From positions 2,853,784-2,917,783 of the forward strand of contig VFFE01009051.1 in assembly GCA_008921705.1 (NCBI GenBank): 64,000 nt of DNA. Direction: 5' to 3'. This document shows, piece by piece, positions 27,669-38,934 of the stretch. Under the pieces are notes generated by a model. It saw nothing but the letters and a program-made list of their open reading frames with translations, ran no database searches and was not told the origin of the DNA. The stretch comes from Burhinus oedicnemus. Taxonomy: Eukaryota > Chordata > Aves > Charadriiformes > Burhinidae. The translations under genes were made by a program, and so were the position numbers. How positions within the stretch are numbered: the stretch's first letter is position 1; every line of letters starts with the position of its first letter.

Positions 27669-28110
27669 TGTTGCACTAAGAACTGAGAGTGGCAAGACCC
27701 TGTGGGTAGAAAGGGGGAGCCCTTCCTGGGGAGTATGGGAGCAAGCCGAGGAAGTGAGGAGTGGAGCACAGGGTGAGGCAGAAAGTAGGAAAGCAGAAGG
27801 TAATCAGCTGGGATCCTGAAAGCATGCAGAGCGTGGGAAACTGCTGAGATGGGCCAGGCTGCCAAGGGTCAGCGTCCAGAGAAACCGCTGGACCCAGAAA
27901 GCCAGCAGAGACTGAAATCAAACTTGGAGGCAAAGAACCTGCCTGCAAGAGCTGACAGGGAGAGAGCTGTTTATAAACTCATTATACTTCTAGTCTCTGT
28001 TTCACATCACTCCAAGATTTCTCTGTTTAGAGTTAGTTATTCCATTTTATATTCTAATAAAACATGGCTTTCAGCTTAAAAGCCTTATTAACTTCTTTGG
28101 GGTGTTCACT
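27669..28110 (+). repeat. Possible degenerate retroviral LTR
   Basis: A GC-richer block (27690-27965) sits in AT-rich surroundings and is followed by an AT-rich part with a poly(A) signal, AATAAA at 28056, in the context 'ctaataaaacatggctttc', then 'agcttaaaagcc'. That order (GC-rich body, poly(A) signal, short downstream part) is LTR-like. I do not recognise the family, and no clean TG...CA ends or target-site duplication are visible. It could instead be unique sequence or the end of an old transcript. Confidence 0.33.
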
Positions 28111-30606
28111 ATATAGAAAAGGAATAAACAGGTACAACCCAAAGCTCTGGCTGCCATAGGTCCTGTCAGAAACACATTAAGCTTATTTAGTTAAATTGCT
28201 CTTATAACATTTTTATTTACACATAAAAGCATAAACAGGTAAGAGCACTGCATGCCAACTCTTCCTTTCCTAAAAGAAAAAAACATTTTAGAAAAGTAAA
28301 TTCCTTTATATATGCATTCAGTACTCACATTTTAAATATTGCACATGAACTTTTCTACTGGAAGTTGAGAGCAGAGAGAAAAATAACTCAACTAGACACT
28401 GCTGACATACTGAAAAAGAAACTTGTCATAGCAAGGCAATTTTAGATGCCAAAGTGGTACCGCCATAGAAAATAACGGGTTGGGGGAAAACAGCAGCTTG
28501 TAGGCCATCTTTTGGAAGCTACTGAAACACAAACCATGCTGAGCTTAATGTCTCAGGGAACCTGCATGAAATAGAGTCTGACAGCTTTCTGCTTTTAGTG
28601 CAATTATAAACAAATACATTCCTCAATACTCCTTGGGTAAGCAAATGATACTACAACAACTACAAAAGGAACATATGAATATGCCTGGACATACACACTC
28701 AGTGGGTGTTAAAATACAGATAAGAATTCATATCACAGGGGAACATGACCAAATATTTTAGATAGCCAAAGCCATGCGCAGATAATAAAATGCAGAAGCA
28801 ATGGCCAGGAGATGACAAGGTCTACTTTAAAGCCAGCCCTCAGCTTCTGGCTATTTATGTTCAGGTTAAAAAAAAAAAGCAGCATACAGGAACAATTCTC
28901 AAAGTATTTGGAATAGAAAGAGGGTTCATTACATAGATGGTGGACTTCTCAGAATTTTTTCCCTACCCCACGTTATCTTGCTGGTCTTGTATGCCTGGCT
29001 ATGAAGGGACACCATTTCTTTTTTAATTAGTTTTCTTTCAGACCATACAGTAGTGTTTTAAAGAGATATCCAACTTACTGGCACATTATTGAACTTCTCA
29101 GCTGACAAAGGAGATCTATTCTGAACCGAGAAAACTTGTTGTAAGAATCTGTCAAAAGACATCATGTGTTAATGACAGAGACAAAAGACATCAAGGAAAC
29201 ATCCATGAGAGACTGAGTGATGTTGCTCTACAAATATGAACTATTATCAAGGAGCAAGACATGCATGCAGCACAGCCTCCAACCACTGGAACTAAACCAA
29301 AGTTCAAAAAAGTTGCCTGTTTCACTGACACATTTCCTTCACACAGTTCTGACAGGAGGTGAAGAGCAGTCAACCTGATCTGAAAGGGTGCAGCAAATGA
29401 TACTTTCCTTTAGTGAACTTATGCAGCAGACAGCAAAAGTCATCAAAGCACATCTTACTGCCATTTGCAGTGAAATCAACAGGCGATGTGAGACTGATCT
29501 GAATACTGAACTGCACTAGGTTGGGTGCCACTTGTTCACACACTAAACAGATGAAAACAGCCACATTTTTACAAAGGTTGTTGTCAGACTTCCAGCAGCA
29601 TCACCATCTCTACAAATATTTCTCCATGAATGCTTTACTTTTATTGACTTAGAGATGAATAATAAGAAGTGGCACATTGCATCAGTGGAGTGCTGTTTAG
29701 GTCACTCAAGAAAAATTAGTAAGTGGCACTGCCACATATAAAGAAAGCAGTGTTAGAAAGACCAAACTGATGATGATAAAAAGAAATAAGGCATCAAACC
29801 CATAGAACAAAATATAAAACAATAGTTCTGTAATACTAAATAAATCTCTAGTTTAGACTTTTGCTCTTTCGTTAGAGTTTAGAAACTCAGAGAGATGATG
29901 GCCTGATGTCAGGTAGGCAGTAATGCTAAACAGAGCAACAGCTCTTCTGTTTCTTCCTAACAACCTCTAACACTCCCTCCAAATACAACTACTCTAAATT
30001 ATGAGCAGAGACCTCCAGTTGTAATAGACTAGTTTATTCTAGCTGAATATCAGATCTTAAATGCTAGAAATGTCTTAAGACCCCTTTGAATGTGCAACAA
30101 TCAAGAGATTTTCACGGATTTGAATTAATAGCTACTGTTAAAGATAGTTGAAAAGCATAGTTTCAGGATTAACATTGGGACTAGTTCATTTTGGGTTTGC
30201 TTATTTTTGGTGGGGGGTTGTTTGATTCTTTTACTCGTTTTATGATTTCAAGATTCAGATTGGAGTGTCTCTATGCATAATTTTATGGTAAAGTGACCCA
30301 AAAATACACGTGCATGCACAGTCTGCCCTGCAGTATGGAGGGAAAAAAAAAAATATATATTTCCAAACTTGTTACTTAGTAAAAAATTAATTTCTAACAG
30401 TTACATAGCTAAAACTAATCTGTTACTTCTATCACTTCTTCCTTTTACTCCATCAATCTAAAGAGAGTTGCCTTCTGAAAATGGGCAAAGTTGCCCCACT
30501 CTTCTCCTTAAAACTCACTTTTGCCAATAGGGAGGTTACTGACATGCCAAGCATTGGTCTCAGTCATCTTGCACTTCCTTGTCTACACATACCTGCTGCC
30601 TCATGC

Positions 30607-30655
30607 ACCTAGTTAGACTGTTAGATACTTTGGAAGCAGCTGTCTTGCTTTTCTT
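30607..30655 (+). repeat. Possible remnant of an ancient repeat
   Basis: 'acctagttagactgttagat' followed by 'actttggaagcagctgtctt' resembles the common amniote repeat stretch 'ctagattgtaagctctttggggcagggactgtctt'. It is short and diverged. Confidence 0.33.
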
Positions 30656-31082
30656 GTTTGACATTTAACATCATCTTAATTCCTGACTAAACATTTCAGA
30701 CTGCATTTTTAAGAGAGGCATAGGCCAACTGAGCGGCCATTGGAAAGAAGTGCTGTTCTCACACCCTTCAATCCCTCCTTCCTAATGACATGTTTCCACT
30801 CTTTAATTTGCAATAGCTTTGGCAGTCATTAGGTTCCTTCATGAGCCAAAAACACCTGATGAGCACAACAGAAAATTAGTTCAGCAAAAAAAACAACCTG
30901 CTAGCTGATACAGCTCGCAAAAGGATCAATTTGATACCAGTGCTGGCACAAGAGAGGAAGCAGGACCAAGTACCTAGAAACAGGAGAAAAAGGAGGACCA
31001 AGCAACACTTGTTTTTGCCCACTCAGCTCTTTGCAACAATGCACTCTATACACTGGGATAAATAAGTGCTTCTTATATTTAA

Positions 31083-31093
31083 GGGGGGGGGGG
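31083..31093. repeat. Poly-G run of 11
   Basis: Eleven G after 'atatttaa'. Similar runs are 10 G at 51933-51942 and 12 C at 53102-53113. Confidence 0.95.
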
Positions 31094-34000
31094 TGTTACA
31101 GAGGGAAGTAATAAACAAATTGATTTAGGGGTTTGGGTTATTGAAGGGGAAAATTATTTCATTAAATAAAGAACGTTAGTGACTTCCTTTTGGACATGAC
31201 TACGCAAAAAGCTGTATCATGAGTGCCAAACTGTGACCAAGGGTTGAAATGAAGATTTAAAAGTTCTTCTGCCATATAAGATGTTCATGTATCTCCTCAA
31301 GAGAAAAACTTGCCTGGATCACCGTGCAGCCTAAAATTCACTTCTGTCTTTCTTTCATATCATCTGCCTACAAGTTTTGGAGCTAGTGCCACCTCTTTCT
31401 ATTACTTGCATGGGAAGGTTTAGTCTTCTGAATCATTACTATCTAAAAACACAACAAACACACCCTTAGCCATCTAACAGCAATATTTAGTAGCAAAGAC
31501 GCACAAGCCACAGAGGAAGAGATGGATGCTTTTCTCCCATTCTGCCTCTGCTCCGCATGGAGATCTCAGCAGCCTGTCACCATCGCTGGTATTTTTCCTT
31601 TGTGCCAGTTCACAGTTTGTGAAGCCATACCCGGCAAAACTGATTTTCTGAAGCCTTAGATAATCACCGCTTTAAATTATTTCCATACCAACACCTGCAC
31701 ATCTACATTTAATGGCTGATTTAATGATCATCCTACCTACTAATAATGTTTTGGGGATTGTTGTAAGTCAGATATACATTGACAGACACTTATATTACAG
31801 CAAGGTTTGTAAACCTGTAAAACAACTTCATCATATCAGAGTTTTTAGCTGGTCAACGTTCCCCAAATCCCTGGTCATTTTATATGACAAATAAACAGGA
31901 AATATTTCTTCATCGTAAATGAAGAACATGATGAAAACTATCCTCATTGCAATTATGTTGAAATTTAGACTGGATTTGATATGCTGGTATATTAAACATG
32001 GTAAGTAATGAAATAAATATGAACAAATGTCAGGTTAGAACAGCAATAAAAATAGCTAGAATTAATATCTTGAAAATCATTAGTAGAAGAGTAAGTAATA
32101 CAAATGCATGCTATTATTAACCACTTTTGGTAACAAAACTATCAATAATATTTAGAGACTTTGTTCCAATAATAACATTTCATAAAAATTGGATAGCAAA
32201 AATTGACCAGGACATCAGTTTTCTAGTTTACGATTGTTTCCTGTATAAGCATAATTTTTAATTGTATCCTATAAGTCAGAACAAATCCTTCCAAGAAAAT
32301 GGGTAATTTTTATCACCCAAAGAAGAACTTTTGTGAATTTGCTGAAAGTTGTCTATGATTAATTTAATACATAAACTTAGAAGGATATACAGACAGCTAC
32401 AGAAATATGAATTGCTTTGTAAGTATAGAAAGCAAACCAGCGATGTGTATCATTAATATACTGAAATGGTGAAAGCTTTCTGATATATCAGATTAAGGCA
32501 TTCACCACAGAAGAACGTGAAGTCTCCAAATACTTTAAAATAATGAGATACAAAGCAAACGACCAGTAGAATTTGATATCTACAACTTCTCACACATCCT
32601 CACTGTATAGAACAATACTTTAAAAGTCCTGGTTTAAAAAAAAGTCCAAAATGTGCATACTCTGGAAAACTAATGTAGCCGTAGAAATTGAGCCCTTCTG
32701 TGCAATCTATTTTATCTTCAACATTACAGTTTGTACAGAGGAGAAGAAAAATATCAGCACAGAAAACTTATTTCATCTGCAATAGCTATTCTTCCAATCA
32801 ACAGATTTGGTAATGATTCCGTATTTAGGGTAAGAGCTTTTCCAGTGGGACTTATTTTAATATTTTCATCATTTTAGGGAGAAGGGGGTTATTATTTTAA
32901 CATAAAGTGAAGCATCTTTCGGTTCTTAGTCAACTGTCCTCATCATGATGACACTTGAACACTGATTTAAAATGTTTGCTTTGCCATTAATGAAATCAGG
33001 AAGATAGTGTTTATAGTCTTCCTTTGAACTTTTGATTAAAATACATACATAAATAGATATTATTTATATATGTGAGCATTTGATGGTTTTGATCTACACT
33101 CTTGACACTTTGATCCCACTTTACTTTGAAGATGGTTCAAAAAAGACATTTCTAGCATATGCTCCAGTACCATTATTGGCATATCAGATCCAGAACTACT
33201 ATCAAAAGATATGTCATCCTAATACAAAAGGAGACAATTGTTTTAAATTTATTCACACTTTCACACAAAATGATAGCAATCAAGTGTTGCAGAGTCTCTT
33301 AGGCTGTATTGAAGTTTTCATGTTAGAGAATCCATTACATCTGCCAATTCATTGTTTTCCAAAATTATTTTAAGAGGTTAGCCAAGTGGCAATGGTGATA
33401 CAAGAGCAAATAGTTTAAGTCTTCCCAACTATTAACTTAATATTGAGTCATTTTCAAATACATTAAATCTATGTATCAGTTCAGATTTTCTCTAGTGTCC
33501 GAATCCAAATGAAAGATTACTCACATATTTGTGTTTGCTTTTTCAAAAGCCATGGTGTTCAATAAGCTGCGTCCCTAAGAATTGCAACCATTCTCTCTGA
33601 AAAGCCAAGAAGCAAGCATGGCCTCCAACTACTGCCATAAGTTTTCAAAAATACGATGCACATATTAAATAGCTGTCTTCTGATAAAATAGACCTTTACT
33701 TGCCACTGCTATGCACTGCGTTTAGTGCTAAAACCAGATTTGATATCTGGTCATCCCAAACCGATTGTGATCCTGTACTCATGAAAACAATTCTGCTGCA
33801 CAAAAAAGAGGTGGTGAATTACTGTCTTTTACCTCCAACACATTTATCCTATATGACAAGAATAAGTATGTAACAAAAAGGGAAAAAAAAATTCTAAATG
33901 CCTTATAGTTGTATGAAAACATGAAACTGAAGTCTGACCACTGAGAATTGGTTGCAAATCCCCTGCAGGACAGGCCTGTTGGAGGGGTGGCGTAGGGGAA

Positions 34001-36192
34001 GATTTGATTGCAAAGAATAAAAGAGTTTACATGACAGTGAACTTTACCTCAAGGCTTCCAAGACTGTGTTGCAAGGAAACTCTATAACAAACCCCCTGCC
34101 ATGTGCTGAGGTATAGCCTTTACAATGTGTTCCTGAAGCTTAGACTCAAAGAGGGACAACATTGATGAATGAACGACTTTGTTGACAATTTCACATTTGT
34201 AAGACTGATTTCTTCAGATTTTGCACAAAGGCTCTGCAAAGAAAAACTAAATTCCTCATTTAATGCTTCATAATAATGTATTTACTTGGCACTGTTTCTG
34301 TCTTAATTTTTTACATCCCTATTTCCCTTCAATTTTTCTCCAACTAAACAAAATTCCCAATTTGTAGATACACACGCAGACATAGGCTCTTTTTTATTCC
34401 CCCCAAAAAATTATATGTGGAAAATTATTCTCTATATTACCCACCATAGTAAAAGTAAAGGTGAAGCAAGCCTGTTTTCTCACAGCGTGTGCCTGAGCAG
34501 TTCTGAGGAGAGCAGTGTCAGATCTTTACAGCCACTGAGAACTACAAGGTGGTTGTGAATCTGTAACTGTACAGCATCCCTGAGCACAGATCAGTTAAAT
34601 CTATTTCATTTCAGGCTAACCTACACTATGAAACATGTAATTGGTTATGCCTTTTGCATTATTTCCAATCTAGCTCAGATTTGCATTGTAAACAAATCAA
34701 TTTGCCACTTTAATTGTTTAGCTCTGAGTCAGCTTACAGGGCTGAGAGGGCAGACAAAGCATAATAAATGGCTTCGTGTCCAGATTTTATCACAAGGAGC
34801 TGAACTAAATAACTTATGAGCCCAGTCAGTTCTATTGAGTTATGAACTAGCTCTTCCTCCAGAGTAAATTAAAATTCTTATTGCATACAAAAAGCCTAGT
34901 GAACACATTTTATTACTGTTACAGGGAAGCACAGAAATAATGGAGGTAGAGCTAAGGTAAATATATAACCTGATGCCTCTCCGGTGGATTGTTTGCTAAA
35001 CCTTGTAATTTTATGCACTGGTGTTTGAATGTTGTATTTTCTGCCTGTGTATTCAGAGGGCTCAGTAGAAAAACATAAGTTGCTGGGACATGGCAAAATG
35101 AGAGCTTTGTGATGACAGAAGAAGATACTGTAAACAAAGAATATGTCCTAAGAGCAATGACAATTTTCTGCTACATTTTCCCATAAGCAATCTCATTCCA
35201 ATTCAGGAACAATGGGTATTTTAGTTAGCATTTGGGAAAAGAGCAGAGAGCATAAAGTAATAGAAACTAAGTAAATGGGAAAATTATAGAGTTTAGATAA
35301 AATGGAAGCTGGCATTTATTCTATAGTAGAAATTCATAGTTTTAGAAATATACACTTAACTATAATAGCATATATGTACAATGAACAGAGGAACACACAC
35401 TTTAAATTATTACCAGAGAATAAGGCCAAAGTCCCTAAATGGGATAAGCACACAAAGAGAGGAACGTTTGTCATATGCAATATGAAGGTGAACTAAAAAG
35501 GTGACTGCACCATTCTAAAGTTACAGGAAGGCAACAGGCTAAAATTCATCCTCTGGTGGTAAAATTCTTACTAATTTCAGCAGGTCTAGGATTCTGTATG
35601 TGGAAGACAACTTTTGCAATAATTGAAATACATGGGCTCAGTGATACAGCGACAGAACAAGCATAAACCTTATCACTTGTCAACTAAAAAAATCTGACCT
35701 TTGAACAAAAAAAAAAAAAGGGTGTATTCCACCATATTTATTTTTTTCTGCAATGATTAAATGAACCTACAGCCATCCCATGCATGAATAACAAAATACA
35801 TTTTAAGTTACTAGTTAATAAATGTCAACCCAAGTGAAAAACAGAAGTGCTGATTTGAATCCACAAAGGGACAAGACCAGTAGTAATCTCACAAGTTAAA
35901 TATTTAACACAGTAAGATCTTGGAAGTGACTGGATAGGATTTCTAGTCTAGTCTTTGAGGATAGCTCTTGAGAAAAACACGATAGTAGTGTAACTAATGG
36001 GACTCTGAAATACAGAAAGATCATGATGTCAATTCAAACTGAGCAAAAGAAAACAAGCTAATCTTAGATGACTTCAAAAATAACTAAACTGATCAAGAAG
36101 AATGCATATGAAATAAAAATATCAAAACTGCATGAGAAATCAAGCTCTATTACGTAACTGCAGAAAACACTTCAAGATTCTTGCATGTGGAG

Positions 36193-36230
36193 TAAATAAA
36201 TAAATAAATAAATTAAAAAAAAAAAAAAAA
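36193..36230 (+). repeat. (TAAA)5 microsatellite followed by 16 A
   Basis: Five TAAA units (36193-36212), TT, then 16 A (36215-36230), about 150 bases upstream of where the old CR1 becomes recognisable. Confidence 0.95.
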
Positions 36231-36414
36231 TCAATCTTGCGCATTGAATAAAACCCAAGCAAGCCTCAACAGGAAAGAGCATTACAGAGGCTGTCTTACA
36301 GAAAACATCAGAATTTAAGGAATTGAAAGATTGCTCAATTAAGGAGAACATGAAGGTCTATACAACAGGAGAGGACCAACCTAAAACGGAAATTAAGACA
36401 ACTAAAAAAGGCAT

Positions 36415-36759
36415 TTGAGGAATGCCTTTTTAAGGGTTTTCAAAGAGAGTAAAAAGTTTGAAAATACATCAAAGGAAGAAGCCAAGAAGGGATTCACAGA
36501 GGGACAGTTTGACAACAAAGGTGTGAGAGATATACTTGAGATGGCTAATGCCATAGCAGAGAGGCTCAGTGCCTGCTTTGCATTGTTGGCCCTTGCTGAA
36601 GGCATTGGGGAGGTTCTTGCACTCAGCTTACTCCTAGTAGCAGCAAAGGTCAGAGGAGCTATATCAGCTTGGTGTAAACAACCAGTATTAAAACAGATAG
36701 GTAAATCAGATGTCAGAAAGTCTGGAGGGCCCAACAACATTCACCTGAGAGCGCTGTAG
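36415..36759 (+). pseudogene. CR1 ORF2 relic, region before and at start of RT
   Basis: A 114-codon stretch stays open inside the old CR1 element. Residues about 40-60 (DNKGVRDILEMANAIAERLSA region) correspond to the CR1 segment just upstream of the reverse transcriptase, which usually reads DxxGxLVTDxxExAExLNxFFASVF. Residues about 97-114 (SDVRKSGGPNNIHLRAL) match the RT-start motif KSxGPDGIHPRVLREL, with Asp changed to Asn and Pro lost. The middle of the frame does not align, which suggests compensating indels. The start codon is simply the first ATG and has no biological meaning. In a living element this part belongs to the ORF2 polyprotein (endonuclease plus reverse transcriptase) that drives transposition. 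Here it is a fragment without the endonuclease. Confidence 0.75.
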
Positions 36760-36956
36760 AGATTCACACTGAAATTGCATTACTGCTGTCCATGATGCGT
36801 GACATCAATACACACTACAGACAGCCACTGTGGCAGAGTACAAGGAAACTCTCAACTACACCAAGAGCTCAGGGGAAAAACCTGAAACCGACACACCTCT
36901 GAATCTGACTTCCGTCCTGTTAAGACAGTGAAGTCTATGATAAATAGAAAGAGCAT

Positions 36957-37241
36957 GTGAATAAGAGCAGTCTATCCAGAGTTAGCATGACCTATAAAAG
37001 GAAATTCTGGGTCACTGATGTGCTCAATGTCTTTAAGGGCATCAACAAGCAGGGGGATGAAGATGATCCAGCAAATGTAACTCATCTGAATTTTCAAGAA
37101 GTGCACGAAAAGTTTCCACACAAAAGGTTATTCAAGAAGTTTAACTGCCATAGGATTGTAGGAAAGTGTCTTTTACGGACTGAAATCCAGCTCAAGGCCA
37201 AGAAACAAATAGTGGGTTTAATTGCTTATTTTTCAGAATGA
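36957..37241 (+). pseudogene. CR1 reverse-transcriptase relic covering motif A, catalytic Asp lost
   Basis: A 94-codon open stretch in another frame of the same dead LINE. Residues about 19-62 read VTDVLNVF..., a Gly/Asp-rich loop, then VTHLNFQEVHEKFPHKRLFKKF. CR1-family reverse transcriptases have V(I/V)YLDFSKAFDxVPHKxLxxKL here. The first motif A aspartate, a metal-binding catalytic residue, is Asn at residue 45, and the second Asp of the motif is Glu at residue 51, so the copy could not polymerise DNA. The PHKRL signature is intact. The next conserved block (QGSLLGP at 37268) lies in another frame, so at least one frameshift separates them. It is a fossil with no sign of selection visible from one sequence. 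Confidence 0.8.
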
Positions 37242-37258
37242 AAAAAAAAAGTCAGCAG

Positions 37259-37300
37259 TGGGATCCCCAGGGATCACTGCTAGGACCATGTCTATTCAAC
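37259..37300 (+). pseudogene. RT motif DPQGSLLGPCLFN of the CR1 relic
   Basis: Reading from 37259 gives W-D-P-Q-G-S-L-L-G-P-C-L-F-N, close to the LINE reverse-transcriptase signature G-V-P-Q-G-S-x-L-G-P-x-L-F-N. The frame differs from that of the motif A block upstream. About 45 bases on, FISD then a stop replaces the expected FINDLD, and I cannot find a clear FADD catalytic box. Confidence 0.8.
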
Positions 37301-38691
37301 TACAGTTAATAAATTTCAATATCAATTTAAACAATCTGTTCCAATTCATCAGTGATCAGTGAAAAGATATAAACAGTGAAACTTAACTCTTTCAGCTGGT
37401 CAGTCTGCCAGTGGCAAGGAATGGCAGCAGGGCCTTTGCAAACACAAATAAGTGGGGAAAAAAAGTAGGAAATCAGTTCATTATAGAGAAATGTGTTCAG
37501 GGAAAATAGTCTAAGCCATATTTACATGATGCTAACCTCACAAATGGAAGTCAAAACTGAGGAGGGAGATCTCGAAGTCATCCTTGCCAAATTGTTTTTT
37601 CTGGATAAACTGGCCCAATGTGCAGAAGGAGCCAAAAAAAACCAGAGACATATTGGGCATTATTAGAAACAGTGCAAAGAAAAAGACAAAGGGATCCATG
37701 ACTTTCCACATCTTTAATACAGATTCCAATGCTGATCAAGGTCAGTTCAGAAGCATGCAGCAGAGCTGGAAAAAGTATAAAGGAGGCAACTATAATGTTC
37801 AAAGGGTTGGAGCAGCTACTTTAAGAGGAAAGAGTGAAAAGCCTGCAGAGAAGTCCCGAGGGAGAGATGATAAAGATTTACAAAATCATGCAAGTGATGT
37901 GCAGAACTTTGCAACACCACAACTACACGGCACTTGGTGAAACTAAAAGGGGATTCATTTTAATAAGACAGAAGAAAGTACTTCTACATACGGTGGATAA
38001 TAAACTGGGATTTGCTGCTATAGGAGGTTGTGGAGGAAGACACTATCAGAAAGTTCAGAAAGGAATTAGACAAATTCATAGACACCAGGTGCATCTTGAT
38101 CAAGACTAAAAGGATATAAATGAATACTAAAAAGAAGAGCCTCTGATGTCCCTGAAACAACTCCAAGTGCTGAGGAATAAACTGCAGAAAGTAGGCAGGC
38201 TCACAAGCTTTGCCCCAGGTAGCATCTCTTTCTGTCATTGCTGGAGACAGGCAAAAAAATTTCTGCCCCAGAAGTAAACGTGTTTAGAGAAGCATACTTT
38301 GTAAACAAATTTAACTTAAATTCTCCCTGTATTTCAATGAAAAAGACAAAAGATTCTGCAATCGATTTAAGGAACTGGAGCACGTACTCTGACACAAAAA
38401 ACTCATTTCACATTGGGCATTAGTGATATTATCAACAGAGCTGAATCACTTGTGACACCAGACTGGTTGATGTTGGGTTTTGTGGTGGGTATTTCAGAAC
38501 AAGGCTCTGCTGGCTTTGACACATCCCACTTCAATGGCGGGATGAGAAACGGCAACCGTAGCAGGATACACTGCCCCTCTGCTAAGTGCTTGTATAGTCC
38601 TCATCAAACCAAAAGCAAGGAGGCATCCCTTCACCAAGAGGGAGAACAATCCACCAATTGTCAAAATGGTTACACATGAAAGACTCGATCT

Positions 38692-38821
38692 AAAAAAAAA
38701 AAACACCCACACAACAAAAAAAACAAACAAACAACAAACAAAAAAAACAAGAAACAAACAAACAAAAAAACCCAACAACAAAAAAGCATGCACACCAAAA
38801 AAACCCCAAACCCCCACAAAA
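38692..38821. repeat. A/C-rich low-complexity tract, (CAAA)n-like
   Basis: About 130 bases built from AAAC, AACAAA and CCCAA words ('aacaaacaaacaacaaacaa'), almost without G or T. On the opposite strand it is the same G/T-rich type found elsewhere in this window. The 107-codon minus-strand frame through it (Phe/Val/Leu-rich) is an artefact of the composition. Confidence 0.92.
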
Positions 38822-38870
38822 CTATAGACAGGGACTTTTTTTTGTCTGCTGTTGGTCTATACAGATTTTA

Positions 38871-38932
38871 AGACTCCATGAGGCTCACAGGTAGGGGAGG
38901 CTCACAGGGACTCCATGAGGGTCTGAAGGGAA
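38871..38932. repeat. Nested short direct repeats
   Basis: 'gactccatgagg' occurs at both ends and 'ggctcacagg' twice in between, giving an ABBA-like arrangement just after the A/C-rich tract. It is probably replication slippage. Confidence 0.75.
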
Positions 38933-38934
38933 CT

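Larger units (their letters stand above)
28110..36190. other. No gene seen: AT-rich unique sequence
   Basis: Includes a G/T tract at 30189-30222, the poly-G run at 31083 and the possible old repeat at 30607. The 97-codon frame at 33080-33373 is AT-rich and unrecognised. 'tttgcattgtaaacaaatca' near 34680 is a compact forkhead-like word in possible regulatory sequence. Confidence 0.68.
36380..38262 (+). mobile_element. Ancient degenerate CR1-type LINE with reverse-transcriptase remains
   Basis: This is an old CR1-superfamily LINE in the sense orientation, recognised by conceptual translation. From 5' to 3' it shows a pre-RT block ending AERLSACFA (compare CR1 AEKLNAFFA), a KSGGPNNIHLRAL block (KSxGPDGIHPRVL), an LNLTSV block (VSLTSV), a motif A block ending PHKRL, a DPQGSLLGPCLFN block at 37259-37300 (GVPQGSxLGPxLFN) and an FISD remnant near 37345 (FINDLD). 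A QFIIEKC block near 37474 matches the CR1 'xFNxxKCKV' region. Then come non-coding stretches matching the 3' part of amniote CR1 elements: 'gagggagatctcgaagtcat', 'aggaggttgtggagg', 'gaattagacaaattcata' and 'tgtcattgctggagacagg'. Frames switch repeatedly and stops interrupt them. Both ends are approximate. Similarity to turtle and crocodile CR1 suggests an old subfamily; I do not assign one. Confidence 0.87.

Noticed and set aside
38494..38817. 107-codon minus-strand hydrophobic frame that looks like membrane segments
   Set aside because: The Phe/Val/Leu-rich part is simply the A/C-rich simple repeat read on the other strand.
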